Below, in pieces: positions 33,708 through 40,360 of a stretch of DNA of 43,399 nt. The notes below the pieces were generated by a model that made no database searches, was not told the origin of the DNA, and was given only the letters and a program-made list of their open reading frames with translations. The position numbers and the translations under genes were made by a program. Source of the stretch: a virus; IMG/VR virus record IMGVR_UViG_3300046511_000270, positions 1 to 43,399 of that record. One strand, 5' to 3'. Each line of letters begins with the position of its first letter. The first letter of the stretch is position 1.

Positions 33708-34028
33708 TCAAGTCTGGTGCCAATGGTGCCCCAGGTCGATCGGCGAGCCGTCCGCGTCGCAGCCGGTGATGATAAATCGCTCGTCGCGCAGAGCGGCGCC
33801 GGTGCCCTTTTCGCGGTGCGACTGATTATCGTGGTTGGCGCACAGTGAGCGCAGATTATCGAGGTTGAGCGCCAGGTGCGGCGCGGTGCGGAGCGGTTTG
33901 ATGTGGTCGACGCGCGCGTCGCCGCGACCGGAAATGTCGCGCCGGCAGACGACGCAGCGGTACCCGTCGCGCTCTAATGCACGCTTGCGAAGCCGGCGCC
34001 ATGCCGTCGTCGTGTAAAAGCCGGTCAT
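33708..34028 (-). CDS. HNH endonuclease (packaging-associated)
   Basis: A 106-residue HNH nuclease coupled to the glycosyltransferase gene by a 4-bp overlap. The zinc ligands Cys25/Cys28 (CVVC) and Cys63/His66 (CANH) flank the catalytic DH at 41-42 (VDHIKP) and the N in LDNLRSLC. Next to terS/terL such proteins support cleavage of cos during packaging. Alternatively it is a homing-type nuclease. Confidence 0.88.
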   Translation of the reverse strand: MTGFYTTTAWRRLRKRALERDGYRCVVCRRDISGRGDARVDHIKPLRTAPHLALNLDNLRSLCANHDNQSHREKGTGAALRDERFIITGCDADGSPIDLGHHWHQT

Positions 34029-34900
34029 GCGGCAACATCTCGAGGGATGATCCGCATCCCGTAGTCGTCGACGCCGGCGGCGATCTCGACATCATCGCGG
34101 CGCACGAGCCTGTTGCGGCGAAACGGCGTGTAGTCGACCGAGTGATGCCAGCGACCGAACTTCCACACGACGCGCGTCACGTCACCGTGCAGCCGCGCGA
34201 GCATTTGCGACTTCGGCAGCGTGCCTTCGGCGGCATAGAAAGCGTCGGTGTTGCCGCCGGTCATCGTCTGCGTCCGCGCTTTGCCCTGCAGAAAGGCGTT
34301 GAACTGGACGGTGCACCAACCGGCTTTGAGCACGCGGAGCGAGAGCTCGACGTCCTCGTTGTATCGGCCGCGCCAGCGAAACGGCAGATCGTTGCGGATC
34401 AAAATGCAGGAATAAAGCCGGGTGTTGAGAATGATCGGGTTGAGCTTTTGTTTGAGCTTCGCGAAAAATATGTAATTCGGACCGGCGAGCGCGACGTTTT
34501 TGTACCGCAGCGCGAAGTCTTCCATGATCTTGAAAATCGTGCCGTCTGCGACCGGGGTGCGCGTGTTGCGGTTGAGCCGGTAGAACAGCCGGATATTGTC
34601 GTCGACGACCCAATGCCGGTCGTGCCCTGCGGCGAGCGCGTGATCCCACGCGAAGTTGCGCGCCGGTCCGCTGCCGGTGCTTTGATCCGGCGCGAGCTCC
34701 ATGCAAGCGTCGTAATCGCGTTTGTAAGCCGGATCGAGCACGAGCAGTCGCCGGCGGTCGATCACCGCGGCATAGGCTTCGAGCTCGTCCGGCTCGACGA
34801 TCACGCGGTAGGGCACGCGCATCGCGTCGAGCGCGCGCATCGTCATCCGGCTATCGGCGCGGCCTTTTGACGGAATGTAGATCGGAAACTGCGGATTCAC
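34025..34900 (-). CDS. TET-associated-type glycosyltransferase (putative DNA base modification)
   Basis: A 291-residue product starting at GTG 34900, overlapping the ParB-domain gene by four bases. It has a GT-A-like start (IYIPSKGR at 7-14), the VIVEPDELEAYAAV segment near 33-46, GPARNFAWDHAL at 78-89 and the HWVVDDN metal/sugar-binding motif at 96-102. EDVELSLRVLKAGW follows near 190. These features match the TAGT family of phage and eukaryote-linked glycosyltransferases predicted to glycosylate modified DNA bases. Neither a TET/JBP oxygenase nor a hydroxymethylase is encoded here, so the acceptor base is unknown. A protein or glycan acceptor cannot be excluded. Confidence 0.78.
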   Translation of the reverse strand: MNPQFPIYIPSKGRADSRMTMRALDAMRVPYRVIVEPDELEAYAAVIDRRRLLVLDPAYKRDYDACMELAPDQSTGSGPARNFAWDHALAAGHDRHWVVDDNIRLFYRLNRNTRTPVADGTIFKIMEDFALRYKNVALAGPNYIFFAKLKQKLNPIILNTRLYSCILIRNDLPFRWRGRYNEDVELSLRVLKAGWCTVQFNAFLQGKARTQTMTGGNTDAFYAAEGTLPKSQMLARLHGDVTRVVWKFGRWHHSVDYTPFRRNRLVRRDDVEIAAGVDDYGMRIIPRDVAA

Positions 34901-35625
34901 TCCGCGGCCTCGCCGGTGACGAATTGCTTGTTTTCGTGCTGCGCGCGCGGCTGCGGCGGGTACCAGATCCAGCGCGTCTTTTCGCCGACCGGCTGTTTGA
35001 CGAGCTTCGCGAATTTCTCGACGTCTTCCGGCCCCGCCAAGTGCACGATGATCGAGCGAAACGCCATGCGCGATTGCTGCACGAATTCCGGCATCCCCTC
35101 CCATTCGCGGTTGGGGTCGTTCTCGTCGGCCCATAGCTGGTCGAGCTCGGCGACGGTGAAGCCGGTCAATTCGAGATCGACACCGAGGTCGCGCAGATCG
35201 GCGAATTCGAGACCGAGCAATTCGTCGTCCCACCCCGAGAGCAGCGCGAGCTTGTTGTCGGCGATCCGGTAAGCGCGGATTTTCGCGGCCGACCAACCCC
35301 GCGCGATCATCACCGGCACGTCGGTCAATTTCAAAAGCTCGGCGGCGAGCACGCGACCGTGACCGGCAATGAGCTCGTCGCTCTCGTCGATCAAGAGCGG
35401 CATCGTCCAGCCCCATTCGCGGATCGACGCCGCGATCGCCGCGACTTGTCCGTCCGAATGCGTCCGCGCGTTGCGCGCATAGGGAATGAGGCTCGCGAGC
35501 GGCCGACGCTCGACAGCATCGGCCGGCCAGACGATCGGCGCCGGCTTGCGGCGGCGCCTTGTCGGCCGATCGGCAGCGGAAAGAGCAGCGGCACCGTTGC
35601 GGTGCGTTGTTGAATTTCTCGGCAT
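34897..35625 (-). CDS. ParB/sulfiredoxin-fold domain protein
   Basis: A 242-residue product. Residues 1-35 are basic and disordered. A ParB N-terminal-type domain spans about 42-125 (RPLASLIPYARNARTHSDGQVAAIAASIREWGWTMPLLID, then LIAGHGRVLAA at 85-95, the ParB catalytic/nucleotide-binding loop). A C-terminal region (about 175-230: FRSIIVHLAGPEDVEKFAKLV) follows. It lacks the ParB HTH and dimer domains, so it is not a classical partition protein. Such domains recur in phage DNA-modification loci and near methyltransferases. The gene follows a 316-bp gap containing a parS-like site, and precedes a glycosyltransferase with overlap. No clear ribosome site precedes the ATG. Confidence 0.82.
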   Translation of the reverse strand: MPRNSTTHRNGAAALSAADRPTRRRRKPAPIVWPADAVERRPLASLIPYARNARTHSDGQVAAIAASIREWGWTMPLLIDESDELIAGHGRVLAAELLKLTDVPVMIARGWSAAKIRAYRIADNKLALLSGWDDELLGLEFADLRDLGVDLELTGFTVAELDQLWADENDPNREWEGMPEFVQQSRMAFRSIIVHLAGPEDVEKFAKLVKQPVGEKTRWIWYPPQPRAQHENKQFVTGEAAE

Positions 35626-35709
35626 TTGCGGAGGTCATCAGCCAGCGCAGAAAAACAATGCGTGGATGATGGCTTTTTCCGTACCTGCATCGGGAAGTCG
35701 GAGTCAAGG

Positions 35710-35725
35710 TGTTTCATGTGAAACA
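35710..35725. promoter_or_regulatory. parS-like site
   Basis: TGTTTCATGTGAAACA differs at one central position from the consensus bacterial chromosomal parS, TGTTTCACGTGAAACA, and keeps both outer half-sites intact. It lies 85 bp upstream of the ParB-domain gene and directly abuts the -35-like TTGCAG at 35726. A 16-mer this close to parS is very unlikely by chance in 43 kb. Confidence 0.65.
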
Positions 35726-35847
35726 TTGCAGGAACACCGCGCCTCGACTATATTCGGGCGGCGAAAGTGCGGACCCTCGGAAGCGCCAGCGAAGAGGGGT
35801 CGCGGCAGGCGGCTCAAGGGACAGGGAAAGCCTCTTGAGCCGCTTTT
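35726..35847 (+). ncRNA. Candidate small RNA (promoter-like plus intrinsic terminator)
   Basis: On the plus strand, TTGCAG (35726-35731), a 17-base spacer and TATATT (35749-35754) precede a sequence ending in a perfect 10-bp hairpin: GCGGCTCAAG (35809-35818) with CTTGAGCCGC (35834-35843), followed by TTTT. The predicted transcript is about 87 nt (35761-35847), antisense to the minus-strand leader of the ParB-domain gene. There is no ORF. Internal GGACCCTC and GAGGGGTC segments could form a further stem. The -35 match is only 3 of 6. Confidence 0.45.
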
Positions 35848-35941
35848 GCGTCTGGCGTTTGAAGTAGCCCGAAGCTCCCGCCGTTCGGGCGTCGACGGCT
35901 CGGCGGCTGCGGAATCCCCCGATAACGCGCAGCCTCGGGAT
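35848..35941. other. Rest of the 316-bp intergenic region
   Basis: No gene is visible. Next to the stop at 35942 the minus strand contains GAATCCCGA paired imperfectly with TCGGGGGATTC (within about 35909-35941), an attenuator-like hairpin after the preceding minus-strand gene. The rest is G+C rich without a clear motif. Confidence 0.3.
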
Positions 35942-36190
35942 TCAGACGGCGCGCGTGCGCCGCTCGGCTTCGGCGATCAATCGTTCGCCATATGCGATGC
36001 GCCGGCGCAGCATGGCAGCGAAGACCGGCGCCGCGGCGAAGACGACCGGCAGCAGCCAGACCGGAAACTCGTCAAGGTGCCACCACGCCCATTCCCACAG
36101 GTCGAGCCGTTCGCGCCAATGCGCGAGCGCGAACCGCGCGGCGCCGATCGCGCGGCGCATCTCGGCGAGCTCGATCTCGATCTCAGCCAT
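35942..36190 (-). CDS. Small membrane protein
   Basis: An 82-residue product from ATG 36190, sharing the 8-base overlap ATGGCTGA with the gene before. An acidic helix (AEIEIELAEMRRAIGAARFALAHWRERLDLWEW) precedes one hydrophobic segment (about 43-62, FPVWLLPVVFAAAPVFAAML) and a basic tail (RRRIAYGERLIAEAERRTRAV). One membrane span with cytoplasmic coils is likely. No known family; a holin role cannot be ruled out. Confidence 0.6.
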   Translation of the reverse strand: MAEIEIELAEMRRAIGAARFALAHWRERLDLWEWAWWHLDEFPVWLLPVVFAAAPVFAAMLRRRIAYGERLIAEAERRTRAV

Positions 36191-36383
36191 CACCCGTCAT
36201 TCCGTTGCGCGCATCGAGGATCAATGCAGCCGTTGCCATCTTCGTCGCGCTCGGGCCCCATAGGCTTGCAATGCGGCGCCCGTTTGCATCGACGATGTAA
36301 ACGTGCCCTCTGCCGTGATCCGCGCCGATAGCGGTCGTTTGGTAAGTCCACGGTGCGGGCGCGAGCGGCTCGATCTCAGCCAT
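36183..36383 (-). CDS. Hypothetical phage protein
   Basis: A 66-residue product starting MAEIEPLAPAPWTYQTTAIGADHGRGHVYIVDANGRRIASLWG. The PWTYQ...I-DANGR-IAS-WG pattern is a recurring small phage domain of unknown function, probably a short beta sheet followed by a helix (TKMATAALILDARNGM). It shares the start codon context ATGGCTGA with both neighbours, suggesting translational coupling. Confidence 0.6.
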   Translation of the reverse strand: MAEIEPLAPAPWTYQTTAIGADHGRGHVYIVDANGRRIASLWGPSATKMATAALILDARNGMTGDG

Positions 36384-36582
36384 CGAGCAAGTCCGGTAAT
36401 TCATTGTCGATGATCTTGCCGCCGTCCGGCGACGTCGCCGGAAAGCTCGCCCAATGCTGCCGATACCAATCTTCGAGCGGCATCGGCGCCGCCTGCGATT
36501 CGGCGTTAAAGCCGCCGACTCGTCCGTACCAACGGCGCGTTTCGGTCGCGGCTTGCTTTGCGTAATCGTCGATCGTCGGCAC
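36376..36582 (-). CDS. Hypothetical protein
   Basis: A 68-residue product. GTG 36582 is chosen because GGGAGGG lies five bases upstream, a strong ribosome site. The sequence (VPTIDDYAKQAATETRRWYGRVGGF, then LEDWYRQHWASFPATSPDGGKIIDNELPDLL) is acidic at the end and looks like a helical adaptor. It overlaps the gene before by 77 bases in another frame. No family recognised. Confidence 0.55.
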   Translation of the reverse strand: MPTIDDYAKQAATETRRWYGRVGGFNAESQAAPMPLEDWYRQHWASFPATSPDGGKIIDNELPDLLDG

Positions 36583-36745
36583 GGTATCCCTCCCAACTAT
36601 CGAATGATCTTTTGCGATAGCCGGTCTCGATGCCATCGCGGTTGAGCCGAAACTTGGCGTCGAGCGCCGCGCGCGCTTCGGCGATCTCGTCGGCGCGCGC
36701 CGCGACCGCTTGCCGGTAATGCTCGCCGCCGTCAGCCGCCTTCAC
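36506..36745 (-). CDS. Hypothetical protein with long overlap
   Basis: A 79-residue product from GTG 36745 (GTGA overlap with the zinc-ribbon gene). It is strongly basic and helical (EHYRQAVAARADEIAEARAALDAKF..., YRKRSFDSWEGYRADDRRLRKASRDR). Its last 25 codons overlap the next gene, including the latter's ribosome site. A DNA-binding role is suggested by charge only. Confidence 0.5.
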   Translation of the reverse strand: MKAADGGEHYRQAVAARADEIAEARAALDAKFRLNRDGIETGYRKRSFDSWEGYRADDRRLRKASRDRNAPLVRTSRRL

Positions 36746-37125
36746 GAGCACCCCCCGCTCGTCGAGCCGCAGACCTGACAGGTCAAGCACGTCCCGGTCC
36801 GCACCATCGCGAACGCGCCGCAGTCCTGGCAGAGCTCGCCGGTTAGCATGGGCTCTGCAAAAGGCGCGCTTTTTATGCGCGTTCTTATACCGACGCCGGC
36901 GACCGTCGGTTTCGGCTCGTCGATCCAGCTACCGTCAGCCACCGCTTTGCTTACGATCGTCCGAAGCTCAGCAATCGTTTCGGTAAGCGTCGGCGCGATC
37001 GGCTCCAAGATCCCGCGCGCGTCCGGCGGACAGCGCAGCCAGCCGCCGCCCTGCTCGCGGTCCCACGGCGGCAGCCGGCAATCGCAATCGCGGATCGAGC
37101 CGCCCAGGAGGCGATTGCAGATCAT
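36742..37125 (-). CDS. Orphan zinc-ribbon protein resembling the NrdJ C-terminus
   Basis: A 127-residue product from ATG 37125. The last 30 residues (LCQDCGAFAMVRTGTCLTC, then CGSTSGGCS) closely follow the Cys-rich C-terminal tail of class II (B12-dependent) ribonucleotide reductases, where C-x-x-C residues re-reduce the active site. No reductase body is encoded here. Residues 1-35 carry more Cys (CNRLL, CDCRLPPWDREQGGGWLRC). It may be a stand-alone thiol/zinc domain acting on the host enzyme or simply a zinc-binding adaptor. Confidence 0.6.
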   Translation of the reverse strand: MICNRLLGGSIRDCDCRLPPWDREQGGGWLRCPPDARGILEPIAPTLTETIAELRTIVSKAVADGSWIDEPKPTVAGVGIRTRIKSAPFAEPMLTGELCQDCGAFAMVRTGTCLTCQVCGSTSGGCS

Positions 37126-37280
37126 CGTAGCCCCGGCATGAAAATGAAAACGCCGAGCAGCAGCACGGCGATAAACGCCAGCCAGTTGCCGGCCCAATTG
37201 AATTGCGCGGCTTGCGGCACCGGGAGGTTCGTCAGGAACCATAGGAACATGCAAACGACGAATAGGATTTCGACGATCAT
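37122..37280 (-). CDS. Two-span small membrane protein (holin candidate)
   Basis: A 52-residue product coupled on both sides by ATGA-type overlaps. Two hydrophobic helices (about 2-20 and 30-49) are separated by a short turn, NLPVPQAAQFNWAG. Size and hairpin topology fit small class II holins, but also generic phage membrane peptides. It lies in the small-gene cluster rather than beside an endolysin. Confidence 0.5.
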   Translation of the reverse strand: MIVEILFVVCMFLWFLTNLPVPQAAQFNWAGNWLAFIAVLLLGVFIFMPGLR

Positions 37281-37351
37281 TGCGTCAGTCTCCACAGCAG
37301 AACGCCGACGATCATTCCGGCGCCGAAGGCGATCGGCAAAAGCGCCATCAT
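37277..37351 (-). CDS. 24-residue hydrophobic peptide
   Basis: MMALLPIAFGAGMIVGVLLW followed by RLTQ: a tiny hydrophobic peptide whose start overlaps the previous stop and whose stop overlaps the next start. Perfect coupling on both sides supports it as a real gene despite its length. It may pair with the two-span protein that follows. Confidence 0.45.
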   Translation of the reverse strand: MMALLPIAFGAGMIVGVLLWRLTQ

Positions 37352-37578
37352 CGGTCGACCCGGTACAGCATCGCGCGCCAGACGACGCCGGCGAGCTCGC
37401 GGTAATAGGGCGTCGGCTTCGAGCTCGGCGTCGCGAGCTCAGCGGCACCGGCGGCGATCATTGTCGCGTCCGGATGCACGAGCTCGTCGAGCACGACCTT
37501 GACCGCGAGCTCGGCGGTCTCGGCCAGGAGCCCATGCTCGTTGACGAGCGTCCGGCGCGCGCGATCGGCGGCGTTCAT
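37348..37578 (-). CDS. Hypothetical helical protein
   Basis: A 76-residue product from ATG 37578, overlapping the HTH gene by four bases. MNAADRARRTLVNEHGLLAETAELAVKVVLDELVHPD and YYRELAGVVWRAMLYRVDR look like two helical blocks. No motif recognised. Confidence 0.5.
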   Translation of the reverse strand: MNAADRARRTLVNEHGLLAETAELAVKVVLDELVHPDATMIAAGAAELATPSSKPTPYYRELAGVVWRAMLYRVDR

Positions 37579-38027
37579 GGCCGGCTCGCGAACATGACCG
37601 GCGGCAGCGCGGCAATCGCGGTGATCGCCCACGCCCGCGCCGTCTTTGGGTCGACGTGGTAGCGCCGGCCGAGCTCGGCCCACGGCAGGTCGGCGATAAT
37701 CACCTGATCGCAAAGCCGCGCCGCGAAGCCGCCGATCTGCTGGCGTACCAGCATCAGCCGTTGCGCCGCGCCGGCATGACGCACCCTCGAGCCGTCGCGC
37801 GAGCCGGAGGCGTCGCTCGGCTCGGTCCGCATAGCTGCGCGCGCTTCGCCGGCGACCGCTTCGGCCAGGCCGCGGTAAACGAGCGCGGCGCGATAGTCGA
37901 TGATCCGGATCGCGCCGTCGCCGAATAGCTGCTCGATCCGCGTCCGGCGCCGCCAGAACGGGCGGTATGCCGTGCCGTCGATCACCGGCGGCTCGATCTC
38001 GCCGTGCTGCGCGAGGTAGGTATTCAT
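37575..38027 (-). CDS. HTH protein, possible late-gene regulator
   Basis: A 150-residue product. Its C-terminal third holds an HTH (LPWAELGRRYHVDPKTARAWAITAIAALPPV), and the middle contains a DYRAALVYRGLAEAVAGE helix and an Arg-rich linker. The arrangement resembles DUF6456-type or sigma-like phage regulators with a C-terminal HTH. It sits midway in the small-gene cluster upstream of packaging genes, where an antiterminator or late activator would be expected. Role is inferred. Confidence 0.55.
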   Translation of the reverse strand: MNTYLAQHGEIEPPVIDGTAYRPFWRRRTRIEQLFGDGAIRIIDYRAALVYRGLAEAVAGEARAAMRTEPSDASGSRDGSRVRHAGAAQRLMLVRQQIGGFAARLCDQVIIADLPWAELGRRYHVDPKTARAWAITAIAALPPVMFASRP

Positions 38028-38284
38028 GCCGGCACCGAAAGCGTCGTGCCCATCAGGCGGGCGTTGATCTCGACGAGTTGCCGCACGCTCTGGCAGTGCA
38101 GCGCCAGGAGCTCGGCGCGCAGCGCGCGCGTCGCGTCGATGTCGCCCTCGACGTAATGACCGGCGAGCCAGATCGCGAGACAGTCGGCGAGCGCGGCGCC
38201 CTGCAGCGGCGCCTGTCGGCCGGCGAGCACCGGCTTGATCTGCTCGACCATCGCGGTGACGGCGTGCGCGTCGTGTCCGTTCAT
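38024..38284 (-). CDS. Hypothetical helical protein
   Basis: An 86-residue product (MNGHDAHAVTAMVEQIKPVLAGRQAPLQGAAL...) with ATGA overlaps on both sides. It is wholly helical with Cys residues at about 35 and 64. No family recognised. Confidence 0.5.
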   Translation of the reverse strand: MNGHDAHAVTAMVEQIKPVLAGRQAPLQGAALADCLAIWLAGHYVEGDIDATRALRAELLALHCQSVRQLVEINARLMGTTLSVPA

Positions 38285-38754
38285 CGGCGGTGCCTCCGCA
38301 GCGGAATGCCCCAAGCGTCGAGCCGGTCGAGCATTTCGTCGACGTTGTGCGCGATTGCGATGTCGAGCACGGCGCCGGACGCGAGCAGCGCCGGAAAGAC
38401 GTCCTCCTGGCCGACGAGCACGCGCGGACTGCCGCGGCGCGTCCGCGCGATCCGCGTGCGCGACAGTCGACCGCCTTCGCGCTTGAGCTCGACGCAATAG
38501 ACGCCGCGATACAGAAACCACAAATCCGGCAGACCGCGCTTGAGGCCCATGCGGCTGTAACGCGCCCACTGCGGCGCGCTCAACTGGACCGCGCCGGCCG
38601 GATAGCAGAACCACAGCGCCGGCGGCATCAAGAGCCGGTCGAGCGCCGCGGCGCAGCACTCATGGATGTCTTGCTCGAGGGCAATCTCCGGCGTCAGCCG
38701 GAAGCGCGGCGCCGGCGCCGGCAGATCACCGAGACGGAATGCCGGCGCTCTCAC
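38281..38754 (-). CDS. VRR-NUC domain nuclease
   Basis: A 157-residue product from GTG 38754. The core GLKRGLPDLWFLYRGVYCVELKREGG supplies Asp77 and the E-x-K pair Glu89/Lys91, the VRR-NUC version of the PD-(D/E)XK fold. An extra helical N-terminus precedes it. VRR-NUC proteins cut branched or flap DNA (FAN1-like), so it may resolve replication or recombination intermediates before packaging. Confidence 0.82.
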   Translation of the reverse strand: MRAPAFRLGDLPAPAPRFRLTPEIALEQDIHECCAAALDRLLMPPALWFCYPAGAVQLSAPQWARYSRMGLKRGLPDLWFLYRGVYCVELKREGGRLSRTRIARTRRGSPRVLVGQEDVFPALLASGAVLDIAIAHNVDEMLDRLDAWGIPLRRHRR

Positions 38755-38939
38755 GGCGGAAGCTCGACAAACGCCGCGAGCTCATCCTCCCAAAAGAACG
38801 ATCGGCCGGCTATCGCGACGAAAGAGGGCCGCAGCATGTGATCGAGGATCGTCAGCCGCGCGACGACGGTGCCCTCGTGCGTCCGCAATTCGAGCGGCAC
38901 CGGCGGCTGCGTCGCAACGGCGGTCGACGTCGAGCTCAT
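38751..38939 (-). CDS. Hypothetical small protein
   Basis: A 62-residue product with overlaps on both sides. Beta-rich: VPLELRTHEGTVVARLTILDH, SFVAIAGRSFFWEDELAAFVELPP. No family recognised. Position between the GapR-like and VRR-NUC genes. Confidence 0.5.
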   Translation of the reverse strand: MSSTSTAVATQPPVPLELRTHEGTVVARLTILDHMLRPSFVAIAGRSFFWEDELAAFVELPP

Positions 38940-39397
38940 GCGGCGCCCGCCGGCTCGGCGGTGCCCAGATGTCGGCGAGCTCGCGAAAGCGCGTCGTCGA
39001 CGCTGACGGCGCCGGCGGTCTCGGCGCTCGCATCCTTGCGCGGTCGGCCGCGGCGCCGGCCGATCGGCTGCTCGGCGAACGGCGTCGGCTTCGGTGCCGG
39101 TGCCGGTGCCGTGGCACGCTCGACCGCGGCCGCGCCGAGCGGCGTGTCGGCCAGGAGACCGAGCGCGCGCCGGTATGCGGCTTGCGTCGCGAAGAACGTC
39201 GCGCGCGCTTCGGCGTCCATCTCCATTTCGCGGACCGCGCCGCGGATCATCGCCGGCACGAAGCCGGCTTCCTTCGCCTCGGCGAAGACTTCGCCCATGT
39301 CGTCGTTGATCGCCTTGCGGTCGCTGCGCAGTGAGAGAATCCGGTTGGCGTACCGGCTCAGTGCTTCGGCGTCGATCAATCCAACGTGTTCACTCAC
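38936..39397 (-). CDS. GapR/DUF2312-like nucleoid protein
   Basis: A 153-residue product from GTG 39397 with a very strong ribosome site (AGGAGGT). Residues 8-80 (LSRYANRILSLRSDRKAINDDMGEVFAEAKEAGFVPAMIRGAVREMEMD... AAYRRALG) match the DUF2312 domain. Its chromosomal member GapR is an essential alphaproteobacterial protein that binds over-twisted DNA during replication. From about 95 the chain is Pro/Ala rich with an AT-hook-like GRRRGRPRK. The phage copy may help its own replication or reshape host DNA topology. It is good evidence for an alphaproteobacterial host. Confidence 0.78.
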   Translation of the reverse strand: MSEHVGLIDAEALSRYANRILSLRSDRKAINDDMGEVFAEAKEAGFVPAMIRGAVREMEMDAEARATFFATQAAYRRALGLLADTPLGAAAVERATAPAPAPKPTPFAEQPIGRRRGRPRKDASAETAGAVSVDDALSRARRHLGTAEPAGAA

Positions 39398-39698
39398 TGG
39401 TTACCTCCTGTTGTGTGGTTTGCTGTTGTGTTGTTTCGAGACCGAGCGCGCGCCGGCCGGCGGCGAGTGCCTCCGGCGTCGGCGTGTATTCTTTCGCAGT
39501 GACGCCGAGCGCCGCTCCCGGCGACTGTGCCCGCCGCGCCACTGCGGCATTCTGCAAGAGCTCGTCGCTGCACTTGCGATAAAGCACCGACCAATGCACG
39601 CGCTCGGCCGCGGCGTAAGCGTCGAGGTCGGCATAGCCCTTCGATCGCGCCCACCGATTGACGAGCTCGCGACCCTCGCGCTGTGCGTCGTCGGTCAT
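39390..39698 (-). CDS. Hypothetical protein
   Basis: A 102-residue product from ATG 39698 (ATGA overlap). It is helical (REGRELVNRWARSKGYADLDAYAAAERVHWSVLYRKCSDELL) and ends in a Gln/Thr-rich tail (ETTQQQTTQQEVTSE), a clear low-complexity end. No family recognised. Confidence 0.5.
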   Translation of the reverse strand: MTDDAQREGRELVNRWARSKGYADLDAYAAAERVHWSVLYRKCSDELLQNAAVARRAQSPGAALGVTAKEYTPTPEALAAGRRALGLETTQQQTTQQEVTSE

Positions 39699-40360
39699 AG
39701 CGTGTCCGCCCATCGGTAGTTGCCGCCGTCGTCGCCCTCAAATGTCGGATCGTCGACCGGCGAGCGCACCGACTCGCCGTCTTCGAGAGCGTCGACCATT
39801 TCCGTCAGTGGCGCGAAACCGTATTCGGCCGCGATCGTCCAGCTATAGCGCCGACCCATGCGAGCCGGTATGCGGCCAATGACGTCCGGCAGCCGGCGAT
39901 GAATCTCGTAGCCGGTAAAGCGGACCGTCTCAATTCCGAAGGCCGAGCGGATAAGCTCGTCACGTTCGGCGTCGAGTGCAGGATTGTGGAATTTCCGCCC
40001 GTCGCACTCGACGATAATCTTGATCGGCTTCTCACCGCGGACGAAACCGACGACGAGAAAATCAGCGCGATAATTGCCGACGCTGTGCTGCCCGTAGACG
40101 AGCGCGCCGGCGCGGCGATCCTCCGGCAGAGACCGTGCGCCGCGGAACAGCCCATCCCGCGCCTCATATCCGAGAAAGCCGTGAATGCCCAAACACATGA
40201 GGCGCTCGATCGGGCTCTCGCATTTGTCATAAACAGCGCGCCACGGATCGCCGTCAGCCCACGGCAATCCGGCGGCTGGCGTGCCTTCGGCCAAGCCGAT
40301 GCGGGTCAGCGCGGCGCCGATCGAAATCACGCCGCTCGTCCCAGGTTGCGGCGTTTCCAT
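39695..40360 (-). CDS. DUF559/Vsr-like PD-(D/E)XK nuclease
   Basis: A 221-residue product; ATG 40360 is used, giving a 34-bp overlap with the DUF1376 gene. CESPIERLM near 47-55, YRADFLV with Asp100, and IIVECDGRKFHN near 115-126 followed by AERDELIRSAFGIETVRFTGYEI are the Vsr/DUF559 restriction-endonuclease-like motifs. Such proteins nick or cut DNA in repair, restriction or mobile-element contexts. Its place in the early minus arm suggests a role in replication or host-DNA attack. Confidence 0.72.
   Translation of the reverse strand: METPQPGTSGVISIGAALTRIGLAEGTPAAGLPWADGDPWRAVYDKCESPIERLMCLGIHGFLGYEARDGLFRGARSLPEDRRAGALVYGQHSVGNYRADFLVVGFVRGEKPIKIIVECDGRKFHNPALDAERDELIRSAFGIETVRFTGYEIHRRLPDVIGRIPARMGRRYSWTIAAEYGFAPLTEMVDALEDGESVRSPVDDPTFEGDDGGNYRWADTL

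Noticed and set aside
35391-35726. A minus-strand frame starting at the parS-like site (MFHMKH...)
   Set aside because: The N-terminus is simply the translation of parS, the rest overlaps the ParB-domain gene in another frame, and no ribosome site is present.
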